Source: Bacillota bacterium
Lineage (GTDB): Bacteria > Bacillota > Syntrophomonadia > Syntrophomonadales > DTU052
DNA: 64,000 nt
Reading direction: 5' to 3'
NCBI GenBank assembly: GCA_029781825.1
Contig: JAKOVY010000110.1
Location: 1-64,000, forward strand
A program made the translations under genes and the position numbers. Below the pieces are notes generated by a model that saw only the letters and a list, made by a program, of their open reading frames with translations, made no database searches and had not been told where the DNA came from. This document shows positions 25,818 to 35,087 of this stretch, one piece after another (the stretch's first letter is position 1; each line of letters starts with the position of its first letter).

Positions 25818-27653
25818 ATGAACGGTCTTCGTGATGACGAACTGATAAGACAGATTGAATCACGCATTGACATTGTGGACATAATCGGGGAAAGAGTCGA
25901 GTTAAGCAGGCGCGGGAACCGTTTCTGGGGACTTTGTCCTTTTCATTCTGAAAAGACCCCTTCATTTTCAGTTTCCCAGGAGAGGCAGCTTTTTTACTGC
26001 TTTGGATGCCATGAGGGTGGCAACGTTTTTACTTTTCTCAAAAAGCACGACAAACTCGAGTTTCGAGAAGCTTTGCAGTACCTGGCAAACAGAGCCGGCA
26101 TCGATATCAGCCGCTATCAGTCCGTACGTCCGTCGGCCAAAGGGGCTCGGGACAACACCATTTTTGAGATTAACCAGGAAGCGGCCCGATTTTACCATGA
26201 ACTTCTAATGAGCGATTTCGGCAAAACCGCCAGGGAGTATCTCCTGCAGCGTGGTGTGGATCCGGAAACCATAGAAAAGTTTTATCTCGGGTATGCACCC
26301 GATGACTGGCGGCAACTGGAAGAACACCTTTTAAAAAAGGGTTTTCCCATTGAGGCCATCACGGAATCGGGGCTGGTGAGAAGAAGCCAGCGTTCTGATT
26401 TGTATATTGATTTCATGCGCAATCGCATAATATTTCCCATACATGACTTGGGCGGAAGGATAATAGGTTTTGGTGGGCGGCTTATTAGCGGCGAAGGACC
26501 CAAATACTTAAACTCGGCTGAAAACCGGATTTTCTCAAAACGTTTTCACCTGTTTGGTCTGTATCACGGGCGTGAGGCCATTAGGTCGGCTTCCGAGGTG
26601 ATACTCGTAGAAGGGTATATGGACTGCCTGGCGTTGCACCAGTATGGCATCGGCAATGTGGTGGCTACCCTGGGTACAGCGTTTACTCGCGAGCAAGCCA
26701 AACTCATTAAAAGATATTCTGAAACCGTTCTGGTGATGTATGACGGGGATGAAGCCGGGCAGCGGGAGACCATGCGTGCCCTGGAGGTTTTGCGTCAAGA
26801 AGGGATTTATGCGCAGGTTATTCCCTTACCGCCCGGAATTGATCCGGATAATCTGGTTCGAGAAAAAGGAAAAGAGGAATTCTTGAATTTCGTACAGAAT
26901 AATAGAGTTACCGTTACCGAGTTTAAGCTCCAAAACTACGTAAAATCCGGTTTAACCGCTAATTTAGAAAGAAAGGTTGAAATTCTCTGGAGCCTGTTTC
27001 CTGAGGTTGACCGAGTCAAAAGTGTTCTGGAAAAAGAGAGGCAACTTAATATTTTAGCGCACCGTTTAAATCTTCCTGAGGGCGACGTTAGACGCGAATT
27101 CAATTCATGGAAAAGGAGCCGGAGCTCAGTTGGCAGTATCAGGAATAGAAACCGGGTATTTAGAAATAATAGAAAACGCGAAGAAAAACCAGAAAGTCGC
27201 CACTTTGAGGAAAGATTACTGGTTAGAATGATTGCCGATTACGATTTGTATAAAAGAATCAAGGAAGAGTTAGGAATTGACACCTTTTCTGACCCTTCGG
27301 TTAGAAACTTGGCATTGACTTTTGACTGTGTTTGCTCAACAGGCGAACCACGGGAGGCCCAGGACCGCTTTAAAGAAAAGATCGTCATCGATGATGAGCT
27401 GAGTGCCACTTGGGCCAGAATCTGTATGCTGGAGGAGGAAAACCCGCTTTCAGCATACGAGATCGACGATTATTTTAAGCATCTGATGGTAACGCGTGAA
27501 AGAGCCCAGTGGCAGGAATTCGGAGCTCAACTCGCGGAAATTGAGTTAAACGGCGATTTTTTCTCTGTTTTAAGGTCCATCGTCAGGCTGGGGAATATGA
27601 CTTTTGGAAGGGCCGGAAAGGAGGGATCTCATGAAAGTGGAAAAGAAACTTGA
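25818..27653 (+). CDS. dnaG: DNA primase
   Basis: A 611-residue primase. The N-terminal CHC2 zinc ribbon reads [13 protein letters not shown] then [10 protein letters not shown]. The Toprim centre has [11 protein letters not shown] and [11 protein letters not shown]. The C-terminal helicase-interaction domain follows. It makes RNA primers for replication. I choose ATG 25818 behind AGGAAGGGGTG; an in-frame TTG at 25788 would overlap dgt. The section 26880-27320 is clearly more A+T rich than the rest. The end overlaps rpoD by 23 bases, the usual primase-sigma operon. Confidence 0.97.
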   Translation: MNGLRDDELIRQIESRIDIVDIIGERVELSRRGNRFWGLCPFHSEKTPSFSVSQERQLFYCFGCHEGGNVFTFLKKHDKLEFREALQYLANRAGIDISRYQSVRPSAKGARDNTIFEINQEAARFYHELLMSDFGKTAREYLLQRGVDPETIEKFYLGYAPDDWRQLEEHLLKKGFPIEAITESGLVRRSQRSDLYIDFMRNRIIFPIHDLGGRIIGFGGRLISGEGPKYLNSAENRIFSKRFHLFGLYHGREAIRSASEVILVEGYMDCLALHQYGIGNVVATLGTAFTREQAKLIKRYSETVLVMYDGDEAGQRETMRALEVLRQEGIYAQVIPLPPGIDPDNLVREKGKEEFLNFVQNNRVTVTEFKLQNYVKSGLTANLERKVEILWSLFPEVDRVKSVLEKERQLNILAHRLNLPEGDVRREFNSWKRSRSSVGSIRNRNRVFRNNRKREEKPESRHFEERLLVRMIADYDLYKRIKEELGIDTFSDPSVRNLALTFDCVCSTGEPREAQDRFKEKIVIDDELSATWARICMLEEENPLSAYEIDDYFKHLMVTRERAQWQEFGAQLAEIELNGDFFSVLRSIVRLGNMTFGRAGKEGSHESGKET

Positions 27654-28719
27654 TGAAGCGATAAACAACTTAACCGAAAAAGGTAAGAAGAAGGGCATTC
27701 TTACCTATGAAGAGGTAATGGATGAACTGCAGGGGTTCAGCCTTGAACCCGATCGCATTGAAGAGATATATGATTCTCTGCAGAGCCACGGCATTCAAGT
27801 AGCACCTGAGACTTTTGACGACCTGGATGATACGGATGACCCTGTGGAACACGAAGCGGAAGACATTGAGATCACCGTTCCGGAAGGGGTTGAGGTCGAT
27901 GATCCGGTCCGCATGTACCTGAAGGAGATCGGCAGAGTTCCGCTGTTGAATGCGGTCGAAGAGATAGAGTTGGCCAAGCGTATCGAACAAGGAGACGAAG
28001 AAGCCAAGCGAAAGCTGGTGGAAGCCAACCTGCGACTGGTAGTCAGCATTGCCAAGCGTTATGTCGGCCGGGGAATGCTTTTCCTGGACCTGATTCAGGA
28101 AGGGAATCTTGGGCTGATGAAGGCAGTAGAGAAATTTGATTACAAGAAAGGCTTCAAATTCAGCACCTATGCCACCTGGTGGATCAGGCAGGCCATTACC
28201 AGAGCCATTGCTGATCAGGCGCGAACCATCAGGATACCGGTCCATATGGTGGAAACGATAAATAAGCTTTCCCGGGTGCAGCGCACGCTGCTCCAACAGT
28301 TGGGGCGTGAACCGCTGCCGGCCGAGGTTGCTGAAGAAATGGAAATCTCGGTTGAGAGAGTTATGGAGATAATCAAGGTAGCCCAGGAACCGGTATCATT
28401 GGAGACGCCCATTGGAGAAGAGGACGACAGTCATCTGGGAGACTTTATAACTGATGAGGATGCAGAATCTCCAGAGGAATCAGCTTCGTTTGTCCTTCTC
28501 AGGGAACACCTGGACGGCATTCTGGAGACCCTGACCGAGCGCGAGGAGAAGGTGCTGCGCCTGCGCTTCGGGCTGGATGATGGCAAACCCAGAACCCTGG
28601 AAGAGGTAGGTCAGGAATTCGGGGTTACCAGGGAGAGGATAAGGCAGATCGAAGCCAAGGCTTTGCGAAAGCTGAGACATCCGTCACGCAGCCGCAGGCT
28701 TAAGGACTATATTGAGTAG
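27631..28719 (+). CDS. rpoD: Primary sigma factor RpoD (SigA)
   Basis: A 362-residue sigma-70 of the short Gram-positive type. Region 1.1 is N-terminal ([24 protein letters not shown]), region 1.2 starts [17 protein letters not shown], region 2.3-2.4 reads [22 protein letters not shown], and region 4.2 is [20 protein letters not shown]. It directs RNA polymerase to TTGACA/TATAAT promoters like those seen for the tRNA and rnpB genes in this window. Start is ATG 27631 behind AAAGGAGGG, within the dnaG end. Confidence 0.98.
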   Translation: MKVEKKLDEAINNLTEKGKKKGILTYEEVMDELQGFSLEPDRIEEIYDSLQSHGIQVAPETFDDLDDTDDPVEHEAEDIEITVPEGVEVDDPVRMYLKEIGRVPLLNAVEEIELAKRIEQGDEEAKRKLVEANLRLVVSIAKRYVGRGMLFLDLIQEGNLGLMKAVEKFDYKKGFKFSTYATWWIRQAITRAIADQARTIRIPVHMVETINKLSRVQRTLLQQLGREPLPAEVAEEMEISVERVMEIIKVAQEPVSLETPIGEEDDSHLGDFITDEDAESPEESASFVLLREHLDGILETLTEREEKVLRLRFGLDDGKPRTLEEVGQEFGVTRERIRQIEAKALRKLRHPSRSRRLKDYIE

Positions 28720-28740
28720 CCCTCAATTAAGGCCTTAAGC

Positions 28741-28764
28741 TTGGCGAGAGTCGCCAATTTTTTT
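28741..28764 (+). terminator. Terminator after rpoD
   Basis: TTGGCGA (28741-28747) pairs with TCGCCAA (28751-28757) and is followed by eight T. It ends the dgt-dnaG-rpoD transcription unit. Confidence 0.9.
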
Positions 28765-28778
28765 TCTCCGCAGATTAG

Positions 28779-28807
28779 TTGACTTTGCTTGGGTTCCATC
28801 TTATAAT
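28779..28807 (+). promoter_or_regulatory. Sigma-A promoter of the Asn-Met-Glu-Val tRNA operon
   Basis: TTGACT (28779-28784), a 17-base spacer and TATAAT (28802-28807) match the consensus. The start point should be near 28814, about ten bases before tRNA-Asn. Confidence 0.9.
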
Positions 28808-28824
28808 AGATTTTGCTGAGCTGC

Positions 28825-28899
28825 TCCTCGATAGCTCAACGGTAGAGCAACCGGCTGTTAACCGGTAGGTTGTAGGTTCGAATCCTACTCGGGGAGCCA
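28825..28899 (+). tRNA. tRNA-Asn (GTT)
   Basis: The cloverleaf closes with acceptor TCCTCGA/TCGGGGA, T-loop GTTCGAATC and anticodon GTT at the loop CTGTTAA. The 3-prime CCA is encoded. Confidence 0.97.
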
Positions 28900-28906
28900 T
28901 TAATTT

Positions 28907-28982
28907 GGGCCTATAGCTCAGTTGGTAGAGCTACCGGCTCATAACCGGTTGGTCCCAGGTTCGAGTCCTGGTAGGCCCACCA
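28907..28982 (+). tRNA. tRNA-Met (CAT), elongator type
   Basis: Acceptor GGGCCTA pairs with TAGGCCC, the anticodon loop is CTCATAA, and CCA is encoded. The fully paired first base pair and lack of three G-C pairs at the anticodon stem base argue against an initiator. Confidence 0.93.
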
Positions 28983-29010
28983 AACGCGGCTCAGATAACA
29001 ATTAAATCAT

Positions 29011-29085
29011 GGCCCCATGGTCAAGTGGTTAAGACACCGCCCTTTCACGGCGGTAACTGGGGTTCGAATCCCCATGGGGTCACCA
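29011..29085 (+). tRNA. tRNA-Glu (TTC)
   Basis: Acceptor GGCCCCA pairs with TGGGGTC, the anticodon loop is CTTTCAC, and CCA is encoded. Confidence 0.96.
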
Positions 29086-29090
29086 TAATT

Positions 29091-29166
29091 GGGCGATTAG
29101 CTCAGCTGGGAGAGCACCTGCCTTACAAGCAGGGGGTCGGCAGTTCAAGCCTGTCATCGCCCACCA
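29091..29166 (+). tRNA. tRNA-Val (TAC)
   Basis: Acceptor GGGCGAT pairs with ATCGCCC, the anticodon loop is CTTACAA, and CCA is encoded. It is the last tRNA of this operon, five bases after tRNA-Glu. Confidence 0.96.
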
Positions 29167-29173
29167 CGAACGA

Positions 29174-29208
29174 AACGGCGGACTTCTCAAGAAGTCCGCC
29201 GTTAGTTT
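29174..29208. terminator. Terminator after the first tRNA operon
   Basis: AACGGCGGACTTCT (29174-29187) pairs perfectly with 29190-29203 and is followed by AGTTTT. It also lies just past the stop of the convergent tautomerase gene, so it may serve both strands. Confidence 0.85.
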
Positions 29209-29211
29209 TGG

Positions 29212-29603
29212 TTATACTTTTATTTCAAAGCCTAAATCAAATTCGCTGGCCGGTCTGCCTCCACGGATTCCCCAATTTTCCAGCGGCGGCTCATGAAGAA
29301 CGATAGTAATGTCATCCCCGTTTATTCCGGGTGATTGCCCCACATTCCTGACGATTGCTGAATACAGATTTTTCTTAGCTTCCAGGCTTCTGCCCTCAAA
29401 GGCTGTAATTTCAATCAGGGTAAACTGGTCGGTCTTGGTTAGAGCGGTCTCAAAATTTTCTCTTTCCAGCTCATATAGCCTTTGCATTCTGTCATAATCG
29501 GGAATTTGAAGGCTTCAACCAAAGCGGCGTGTATTCCATCCAACAAGGCTTGTTTGTACTCTCGACTCTTGCCCTTGGTTATTTCCACCCTAACCAGCGG
29601 CAC
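29212..29603 (-). pseudogene. Tautomerase family protein, frameshifted
   Basis: On the minus strand a GTG start (29603) behind GAGGAGG leads into PLVRVEITKGKSREYKQALL and then FKFP, after which the frame must shift once (about 29495) to read YDRMQRLYELERENFETAL to the end at 29212. The joined product of about 130 residues resembles the 4-oxalocrotonate tautomerase superfamily, long form, with the N-terminal Pro used as catalytic base after Met removal. A single missing base would explain the break. It may be a real pseudogene or a sequence error, since the rest of the frame is intact. Confidence 0.8.
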
Positions 29604-29654
29604 GTTATTCCTCCTCACTCCGAGATATAGTCCTTTTTCACATTAATTTAACTT

Positions 29655-30350
29655 TCATGTATCGCCAGTCTTTCGACCAAACATCACCACGAAGCTGAAA
29701 TACTTGTAGACACAATCGACATCTGAAAAACCGGCCTCCTCCAACCACTTTAACTGATCTTCCAATCTTGCCATCCTGTCCAATTTGGTCCTTTCATAAG
29801 CGGACTGGAGCTCTTCCGGTGTTAAAGGGCTGTTTTCGACCTTGCGTTTCCAGTCATTTTTGTAGAGGGTTTCCAAAAAAGGCGTGCTGCCAAGTACCTG
29901 GTCGGCGTTTATAAACACGCCGCCCGGATTTAGAATGGAATAGACGGTCTGAAACAGTTGTTTTTTCTGTATATCCGCCAGATGATGTATCGACAGGGAG
30001 GAAAGCACTATGTCGTATGTCTTGTCAAATCGGTGTTTCGTATAATCATCAACTATGTATATGACTCCCGCTGCATCTTTTAGCCTTTCTCTGGCTACTT
30101 CCAGCATCTTTTCCGAGATATCAATCAAGGTTAGCCTGGCCTCGGGGAATTTCTGAAGAACCATTGACGACAGAAGCCCGGTTCCGGCACCAACATCCAA
30201 AATAGCGGGGTTCTGTTTATCCGTGTCAGCCAGGGAAACGGCAATGGAATAAAAGTCGTTAAAGCATGGTATCAGCATTCTCCTTTGAGCGTCATATCGG
30301 CGGGCGTAATCATTGAACTTTTCCTTTACGTGCCGGTAATCGGAAGTCAT
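29655..30350 (-). CDS. Class I SAM-dependent methyltransferase
   Basis: A 231-residue protein with the Rossmann motif I ILDVGAGTGLLSSMV, motif II RLTLIDISEKMLEVAR and motif III-IV VLSSLSIHHLADIQK. The order of motifs places it among small-molecule methyltransferases of the UbiE/Trans-aconitate type. The substrate cannot be told from sequence. It lies alone on the minus strand between the tautomerase and the ABC transporter operon, with a 174-base gap to the latter. Confidence 0.88.
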   Translation of the reverse strand: MTSDYRHVKEKFNDYARRYDAQRRMLIPCFNDFYSIAVSLADTDKQNPAILDVGAGTGLLSSMVLQKFPEARLTLIDISEKMLEVARERLKDAAGVIYIVDDYTKHRFDKTYDIVLSSLSIHHLADIQKKQLFQTVYSILNPGGVFINADQVLGSTPFLETLYKNDWKRKVENSPLTPEELQSAYERTKLDRMARLEDQLKWLEEAGFSDVDCVYKYFSFVVMFGRKTGDT

Positions 30351-30524
30351 AAATTAAGCCTCCATCGCTTTTTTAAGGGTCAAGACAGGATTATAACCAT
30401 GATTTAGGGCGGGATTCTTTTGGCGTTGAGCGGCTGCGTGCCATCATGGATGGTTACAGTATCGCGACGTTCCTTAAACTCTGAATCAAGGACTGCCATG
30501 CCGAAATAATATAACCCGCCGGGG

Positions 30525-31292
30525 TTAGCGGGCAAGCAGTACGGTGTTCAGAAAAGCACGGGTGCTTTCCTGGCGCGGGTTTAATAAGACTTCTTCCGCC
30601 GGTCCCTCTTCGACGATACGCCCTTCTTTCATGAACAGTACGCGGTGTGCCACCTCGCGCGCGAAACCGATTTCATGAGTTACGACGATCATAGTCATGT
30701 GCTCCATGGCCAAATCCTTCATAACTTTTAGAACTTCACCTGTAAGAACCGGATCCAATGCCGAGGTTGGTTCATCAAAACAGAGTATATCAGGGTTCAT
30801 AGCCAGCGCTCGGGCGATGGCCACCCTTTGCTGCTGTCCTCCCGAGAGTTCAAAAGGATAATTGTTGGCCTTGTCTTCCAAGCCAACTTTCTGCAGAAGG
30901 GTGCGGGCGATAGCCAGAGCCTGCTCCAAATCCATTTTCTGCACCAGAACCGGGGCCAGGGTTAGGTTTTCCATGACCGATTTGTGAGGAAACAGATTAA
31001 AATTCTGAAAGACCATGCCGATTTTCCTTCTCATCTCGGCAATATCCTGGGCACTGGCATATATCGCTTTGCCATCCGGTCCGGTTTTGGCCAGAAACTG
31101 CCCGCCAATTTCGATGGTACCGCGGTCAATCGTTTCCAAAAGGTTCAGGCAGCGGAGAAAGGTACTCTTACCCGAACCGGAGGGACCGATTATGGCCACA
31201 ATTTCCCCTTTATTTACCTGCAGGGATACTCCCTTTAATACCTCCAGGGTTCCGAAACTCTTATAAATGTCAGAGGCGCGAAGCACCTGCAT
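30525..31292 (-). CDS. Polar amino-acid ABC transporter ATP-binding protein
   Basis: A 255-residue ATPase of the GlnQ/HisP family. Walker A is GPSGSGKST, the signature is ELSGGQQQRVAIARAL, Walker B is ILCFDEPTSALDP, and the switch His is in VVTHEIGFARE. It energises uptake of a polar amino acid with the permease and binding protein encoded upstream on the same strand. It lies 12 bases after the permease gene. Confidence 0.95.
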   Translation of the reverse strand: MQVLRASDIYKSFGTLEVLKGVSLQVNKGEIVAIIGPSGSGKSTFLRCLNLLETIDRGTIEIGGQFLAKTGPDGKAIYASAQDIAEMRRKIGMVFQNFNLFPHKSVMENLTLAPVLVQKMDLEQALAIARTLLQKVGLEDKANNYPFELSGGQQQRVAIARALAMNPDILCFDEPTSALDPVLTGEVLKVMKDLAMEHMTMIVVTHEIGFAREVAHRVLFMKEGRIVEEGPAEEVLLNPRQESTRAFLNTVLLAR

Positions 31293-31304
31293 ACCCGGTC
31301 ACTC

Positions 31305-31946
31305 CTAACGATAATAATCATATTTGGATTCCAGCCATTTGAAGAATAATTGAATACCGGCCGTCATTGCCAGGTAAAAGACAGCAGCTACGATAAAGGG
31401 TACGAACAGAAAATCACGTACAGCCGCTATCTTAGCTGCTCTCAGCAATTCGTTCATACCGATGGCATAGACCAGTGCCGTATCCTTGATCAGAGTAATA
31501 ACCTCATTGCTGACGGGAGGCAGAACCCGCTTGAACACCTGCGGCAGGATAATGGTTTTCATAGTCTGAAAGCGGGTAAGTCCCAGGACATCGGCCGCTT
31601 CAAACTGTCCGCGATCGATGGACTGGATCCCGGCACGAAAGATCTCCGCCAGGTAGGCGGCATAATTTAGAACGAAGGCAATAACAGCAGCCGTCATCTG
31701 ATCAAACCTGATGCCAGCGACGCCCAGTCCGAAGTACACAAAAAAGACCTGTAGCAGCAAGGGGGTACCCCGAAAAACCCAGACATAAAACTGCATAAAA
31801 ATGTTCAAAGGAGGGAACTTGGACATTCGGGCAATGGCCATAACGATCCCCAGGGGCATGGACATGACCAGGGTTAAGAAAAATAGCTTTAATGTCAAAG
31901 CCGTTCCCTCAATCAATGAAGGGAGCAGGTTAAGCAAATACTGCAT
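31305..31946 (-). CDS. Amino-acid ABC transporter permease (HisM family)
   Basis: A 213-residue membrane protein with about five helices. The N-terminal TM-HisM signature (LPSLIEGTALTLKLFFLTLVM) and the EAA loop region EAADVLGLTRFQTMKTIILPQ are diagnostic. WVFRGTPLLLQVFFVYFGLG is typical of the polar amino-acid group. A single permease gene implies a homodimer. A long hairpin separates it from the binding-protein gene. Confidence 0.94.
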   Translation of the reverse strand: MQYLLNLLPSLIEGTALTLKLFFLTLVMSMPLGIVMAIARMSKFPPLNIFMQFYVWVFRGTPLLLQVFFVYFGLGVAGIRFDQMTAAVIAFVLNYAAYLAEIFRAGIQSIDRGQFEAADVLGLTRFQTMKTIILPQVFKRVLPPVSNEVITLIKDTALVYAIGMNELLRAAKIAAVRDFLFVPFIVAAVFYLAMTAGIQLFFKWLESKYDYYR

Positions 31947-32048
31947 AGTAGCCCTCGCGTATCGTTCACTATGATTTCAACTTTTTAATAATAACATAAT
32001 TAAACGCGATTACAAGAAATCGCGGTGCTCAATATTGATAACGCTGAT

Positions 32049-32081
32049 GACAGGCTAACAGCCAATTGCTGTTAGCCTGTC
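32049..32081. repeat. Strong intercistronic hairpin in the amino-acid ABC operon
   Basis: GACAGGCTAACAGC (32049-32062) pairs perfectly with 32068-32081 around a 5-base loop. It lies 28 bases after the binding-protein stop and about 100 bases before the permease. No T tract follows on the minus strand, so it looks like an RNA-stabilising or attenuating structure that would favour the binding protein. Confidence 0.75.
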
Positions 32082-32108
32082 CAACTGAGCGGGGTATTGT
32101 TGATTTGG

Positions 32109-32927
32109 CTATTTCTTGATGATGTCTTCTCCAAACCATTTGACAGAGATTTGGGATGCAGTCCCGTCAGCTTTCATAGCGTCGAGAGTTTTATTGAGCT
32201 CGTCCAGAAACGCCTGGTCGGATTTTCTTACGCCTACCCCGAATTCTTCCTCACCAAAATGCTCGGTCAGCACCGTGTAAGTATCAGGTTTCTTGGCAAT
32301 GTAGTACCGGCCGACCACCTCGTCAACCACCACCGCATCCAAACGGCCGGTGCTCAAATCCAGGAGCGCTTCGTCGTTACTGCTGAATTCCACAATTTTA
32401 CCCAATGACTGGAAGGTTTCCGTATCTTTCTCAACCGCTTCCCGGGCACTGCTGCCGGCCTGCAGGCCTATGGTCTTCCCGGCCAGATCCTTCTTGCTGG
32501 TAATGCTCGAGCCCTTTTGCACTACAATAATCTGATGGTCAGCGAGATAGGGCTTGGTAAAGTTGATCTGCTTCAATCTTTCCTCGGTTATGGTACATCC
32601 GTTCCAGATAACGTCGATGTCGCCTATGTTCAGGGTTTCAATCACTGTGTCCCAAACAACCGGCTGGAACTTTACATCTACTCCCATTCTCTTGGCGGCT
32701 TCCTTGGCCAGATCGATATCAAAACCGACTATTTCATTGGTTCCTTCTTCACGAAAACCCATGGGAGGGAATGCATCATCAAGACCGACAATAAAGTACC
32801 CCTGTTCCTTAATTCTTTCCCAGGAATCGTCAACCTCACCGCTCTTTTGCGATCCGCTTCCACAGCCCGTCAGCAACAGCAACGCGGAGAAACACAACAG
32901 TACAATCAGAGCCAACTTCCTTTTCAA
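32109..32927 (-). CDS. Amino-acid ABC transporter substrate-binding lipoprotein
   Basis: A 272-residue exported lipoprotein. A signal peptide (KRKLALIVLLCFSALLLLTG) ends at a lipobox LLTGC, Cys about residue 22. The SBP_bac_3 fold shows YFIVGLDDAFPPMGFR, IVGFDIDLAKEAAKRMG and WNGCTITEERLKQINFTKPY. It captures a polar amino acid outside the membrane; specificity is not evident. Start is ATG with AGGAGGTCTCAG upstream on the minus strand. Confidence 0.94.
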   Translation of the reverse strand: MKRKLALIVLLCFSALLLLTGCGSGSQKSGEVDDSWERIKEQGYFIVGLDDAFPPMGFREEGTNEIVGFDIDLAKEAAKRMGVDVKFQPVVWDTVIETLNIGDIDVIWNGCTITEERLKQINFTKPYLADHQIIVVQKGSSITSKKDLAGKTIGLQAGSSAREAVEKDTETFQSLGKIVEFSSNDEALLDLSTGRLDAVVVDEVVGRYYIAKKPDTYTVLTEHFGEEEFGVGVRKSDQAFLDELNKTLDAMKADGTASQISVKWFGEDIIKK

Positions 32928-33309
32928 AGTCTGAGACCTCCTTATGAATTTTAACTCAACTATTACTTTACTGCATTAAACTGTCTTAGTAAACAGGTAA
33001 TTGTGGACGGCCGCCAAACCCTCGAGACACAGTCTTAATTTAGGGTTTCGAACCGGTTCGAAAAGAGAAATAAACCTCTGCTCAGGGTGCTGCATGGGGC
33101 TGGAGCGGAAGCTAAAAGCCTTGAGCAAGCGGCATACTCGCCTTCTGAGAAGGATTTTCAATAAGATGGAAGTAAAATTAAGACATAAATCGATTTATAT
33201 TGCAGGATAATAAAGTTTTTTATCGAAATTTTACATAAATAAATAAGTGTCTGTACGCTGTAAGATTGGGGCACGCAACAAAGAACGATCGCAGAAAGGA
33301 GATAGGGAA
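32928..33309. other. Divergent promoter region, no supported gene
   Basis: About 380 bases between the ABC operon (minus) and the acyl-CoA ligase gene (plus). It holds a 6-base inverted repeat, TTTACT 32967-32972 and AGTAAA 32988-32993, near the ABC start, and an A+T-rich stretch at 33170-33250 that likely contains the ligase promoter. Short frames on both strands have no family features. Confidence 0.45.
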
Positions 33310-35001
33310 ATGGGAATTGCTGATCAGGAACTATTAAAAAGGAGACCCTGGGTCAAGTTTTATGATGTCGACACGCCCGCAGAAATTCGTTACCCCAGAT
33401 TTCCGGTGCAGGATATGCTGCGGAATACAGCTACCATGTTTCCGGACAAATCAGCTATCTGGTTCTACGGTAACGAAATTACATTTTGGGAACTGTACAA
33501 TACGGTAAACCGTTTTGCTCAGGCCCTGCTTGCTTTGGGTGTGAAGAAGGGGGACCGGGTAGGCTTAATGCTTCCCAATTCCCCGCAGTTCGTGATTGCA
33601 TTTCAAGCGATAGTGACCATCGGCGCCATTGTGGTCAATATGAATCCCATGTATACAGTTGACGAGATGAAGTCGATCGCGGATACTACCGAACCCGTCA
33701 TGATCATCGGGTATGACGGCATCATCGACAACCTGAAGGCCTTCAGCGAAATCTGGCCTATTAAACACGTGGTTGTAACCAGGCTGGCCGATTACATCCC
33801 CGGAGGCGGCATGAGTTCAGCCGCTGAGCTGGGACTAAAACCGGGGTGGCACTACTTTGCGGATCTGCTCGCCAAAACGGAGAGCTGTGTCCGGCCGCGA
33901 ATTGATATTGACCCGGTAAATCATCCAGCCGTTATCCAGTTTACCGGCGGGACTACGGGTACCCCCAAAGGAGCAACCCTTTCCCACTACAACCTGGTAG
34001 CGGCCATTCACGCAACTTATTACTGGGGCAGAACCCTAATCGGAAGAATCCCCGAATCCCAGCGCAATGTGCTGTCCATTATTCCTTACTGCCATGTTTA
34101 TGGTCAGGGCAACTGTATGGGTTATGGAATACTGGCTGCAGCTACCCAAATAATCCTGCCCCGTTTCGAAATCAATGAAGTGATGGATACCATTGCCAAA
34201 TTCGAAAAGATAGTGTACTTCCCGGCTGTTCCCACTATGCTTAATGCGATAGTAAATCATCCTCGGGCCGCTGAACTGGATATCGGCCGCCGGATAACCT
34301 TTGTCGGCAGTGGCGCTGCTCCCTGTCCTCCCGACCTTGTCAATAAACTCCTTGATATGAATGTTTACTATCAGGAAGGATACGGGATGAGTGAAACCAC
34401 AGCTCAAGCCACATCAGGACCGCCTATGGCTCTGAAGAAGTTCGGGAGTGTGGGAGTACCGTACCCGGATGTGGATCTGAAGATCATAAATCCTGATACC
34501 GGCGAAGAGGTGCCGAGAGGAGAAGTCGGAGAGATAGTAATGACCTCGCCTTACGTCATGATGGGTTACTGGAACAACCCGGAGGAAACTGCGAAGCAGC
34601 TGAAAGACGGGTGGATATATACCGGTGACCTGGCTTATATGGACGAAGACGGGTTCGTTTTCCTGGTCGATCGCTCCAAGGATCTGGTCATCGCCGGTGG
34701 TTACAACATTTATCCGGTGGAGGTTGACGGTGTTATTGCCGGACATCCCAAGGTCTATGACGTTATGTGCGTAGGGATACCCGACGAGTACCGCGGGGAG
34801 ACCTTAAAAGCCTTCATCGTGCCGAAACCGGGCGAGACGATAACCGAGGAAGAGATCATTGCCTACTGTAAGGAGAAGCTCGCTCCCTACAAGGTGCCAA
34901 AGCTGATCGAATTCCGGCCTGAGGTGCCTCGTACTCCGACGGGCAAAGCCCTGCGGCGTATTCTTCGCGATGAAGAATTGGCCAAAATGGGGAAAAAATA
35001 A
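33310..35001 (+). CDS. Long-chain fatty acid-CoA ligase
   Basis: A 563-residue adenylate-forming enzyme. The ATP/AMP motif is FTGGTTGTPKGATLSH, followed by YQEGYGMSETTAQA, the A7 motif YTGDLAYMDEDGFVF with DRSKDLVIAGGYNIYPVEVD, and the A10 lysine region PRTPTGKALRR. Size and motifs fit FadD-type ligases that activate medium- to long-chain fatty acids for beta-oxidation. I choose ATG 33310 behind AAGGAGATAGGG instead of the in-frame GTG 33247. Fatty-acid activation fits a syntrophic fatty-acid oxidiser, but the gene alone does not prove this. Confidence 0.93.
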   Translation: MGIADQELLKRRPWVKFYDVDTPAEIRYPRFPVQDMLRNTATMFPDKSAIWFYGNEITFWELYNTVNRFAQALLALGVKKGDRVGLMLPNSPQFVIAFQAIVTIGAIVVNMNPMYTVDEMKSIADTTEPVMIIGYDGIIDNLKAFSEIWPIKHVVVTRLADYIPGGGMSSAAELGLKPGWHYFADLLAKTESCVRPRIDIDPVNHPAVIQFTGGTTGTPKGATLSHYNLVAAIHATYYWGRTLIGRIPESQRNVLSIIPYCHVYGQGNCMGYGILAAATQIILPRFEINEVMDTIAKFEKIVYFPAVPTMLNAIVNHPRAAELDIGRRITFVGSGAAPCPPDLVNKLLDMNVYYQEGYGMSETTAQATSGPPMALKKFGSVGVPYPDVDLKIINPDTGEEVPRGEVGEIVMTSPYVMMGYWNNPEETAKQLKDGWIYTGDLAYMDEDGFVFLVDRSKDLVIAGGYNIYPVEVDGVIAGHPKVYDVMCVGIPDEYRGETLKAFIVPKPGETITEEEIIAYCKEKLAPYKVPKLIEFRPEVPRTPTGKALRRILRDEELAKMGKK

Positions 35002-35036
35002 TCCCGGCCAGGGGGTAAGAGCATAAAATAATCCTA

Positions 35037-35074
35037 AATCCCGCGTGGAGATGTATCCCACGCGGGATTGTTTT
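35037..35074. terminator. Terminator after the acyl-CoA ligase gene
   Basis: AATCCCGCGTGG (35037-35048) pairs with CCACGCGGGATT (35058-35069), followed by GTTTTG. It sits between convergent genes. Confidence 0.85.
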
Positions 35075-35087
35075 GTGCTGCGGGTCT

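Noticed and set aside
33001..33210. 69-residue frame before the acyl-CoA ligase gene
   Set aside because: It has no ribosome site, the composition is basic and random-like, and it lies in a divergent promoter region.
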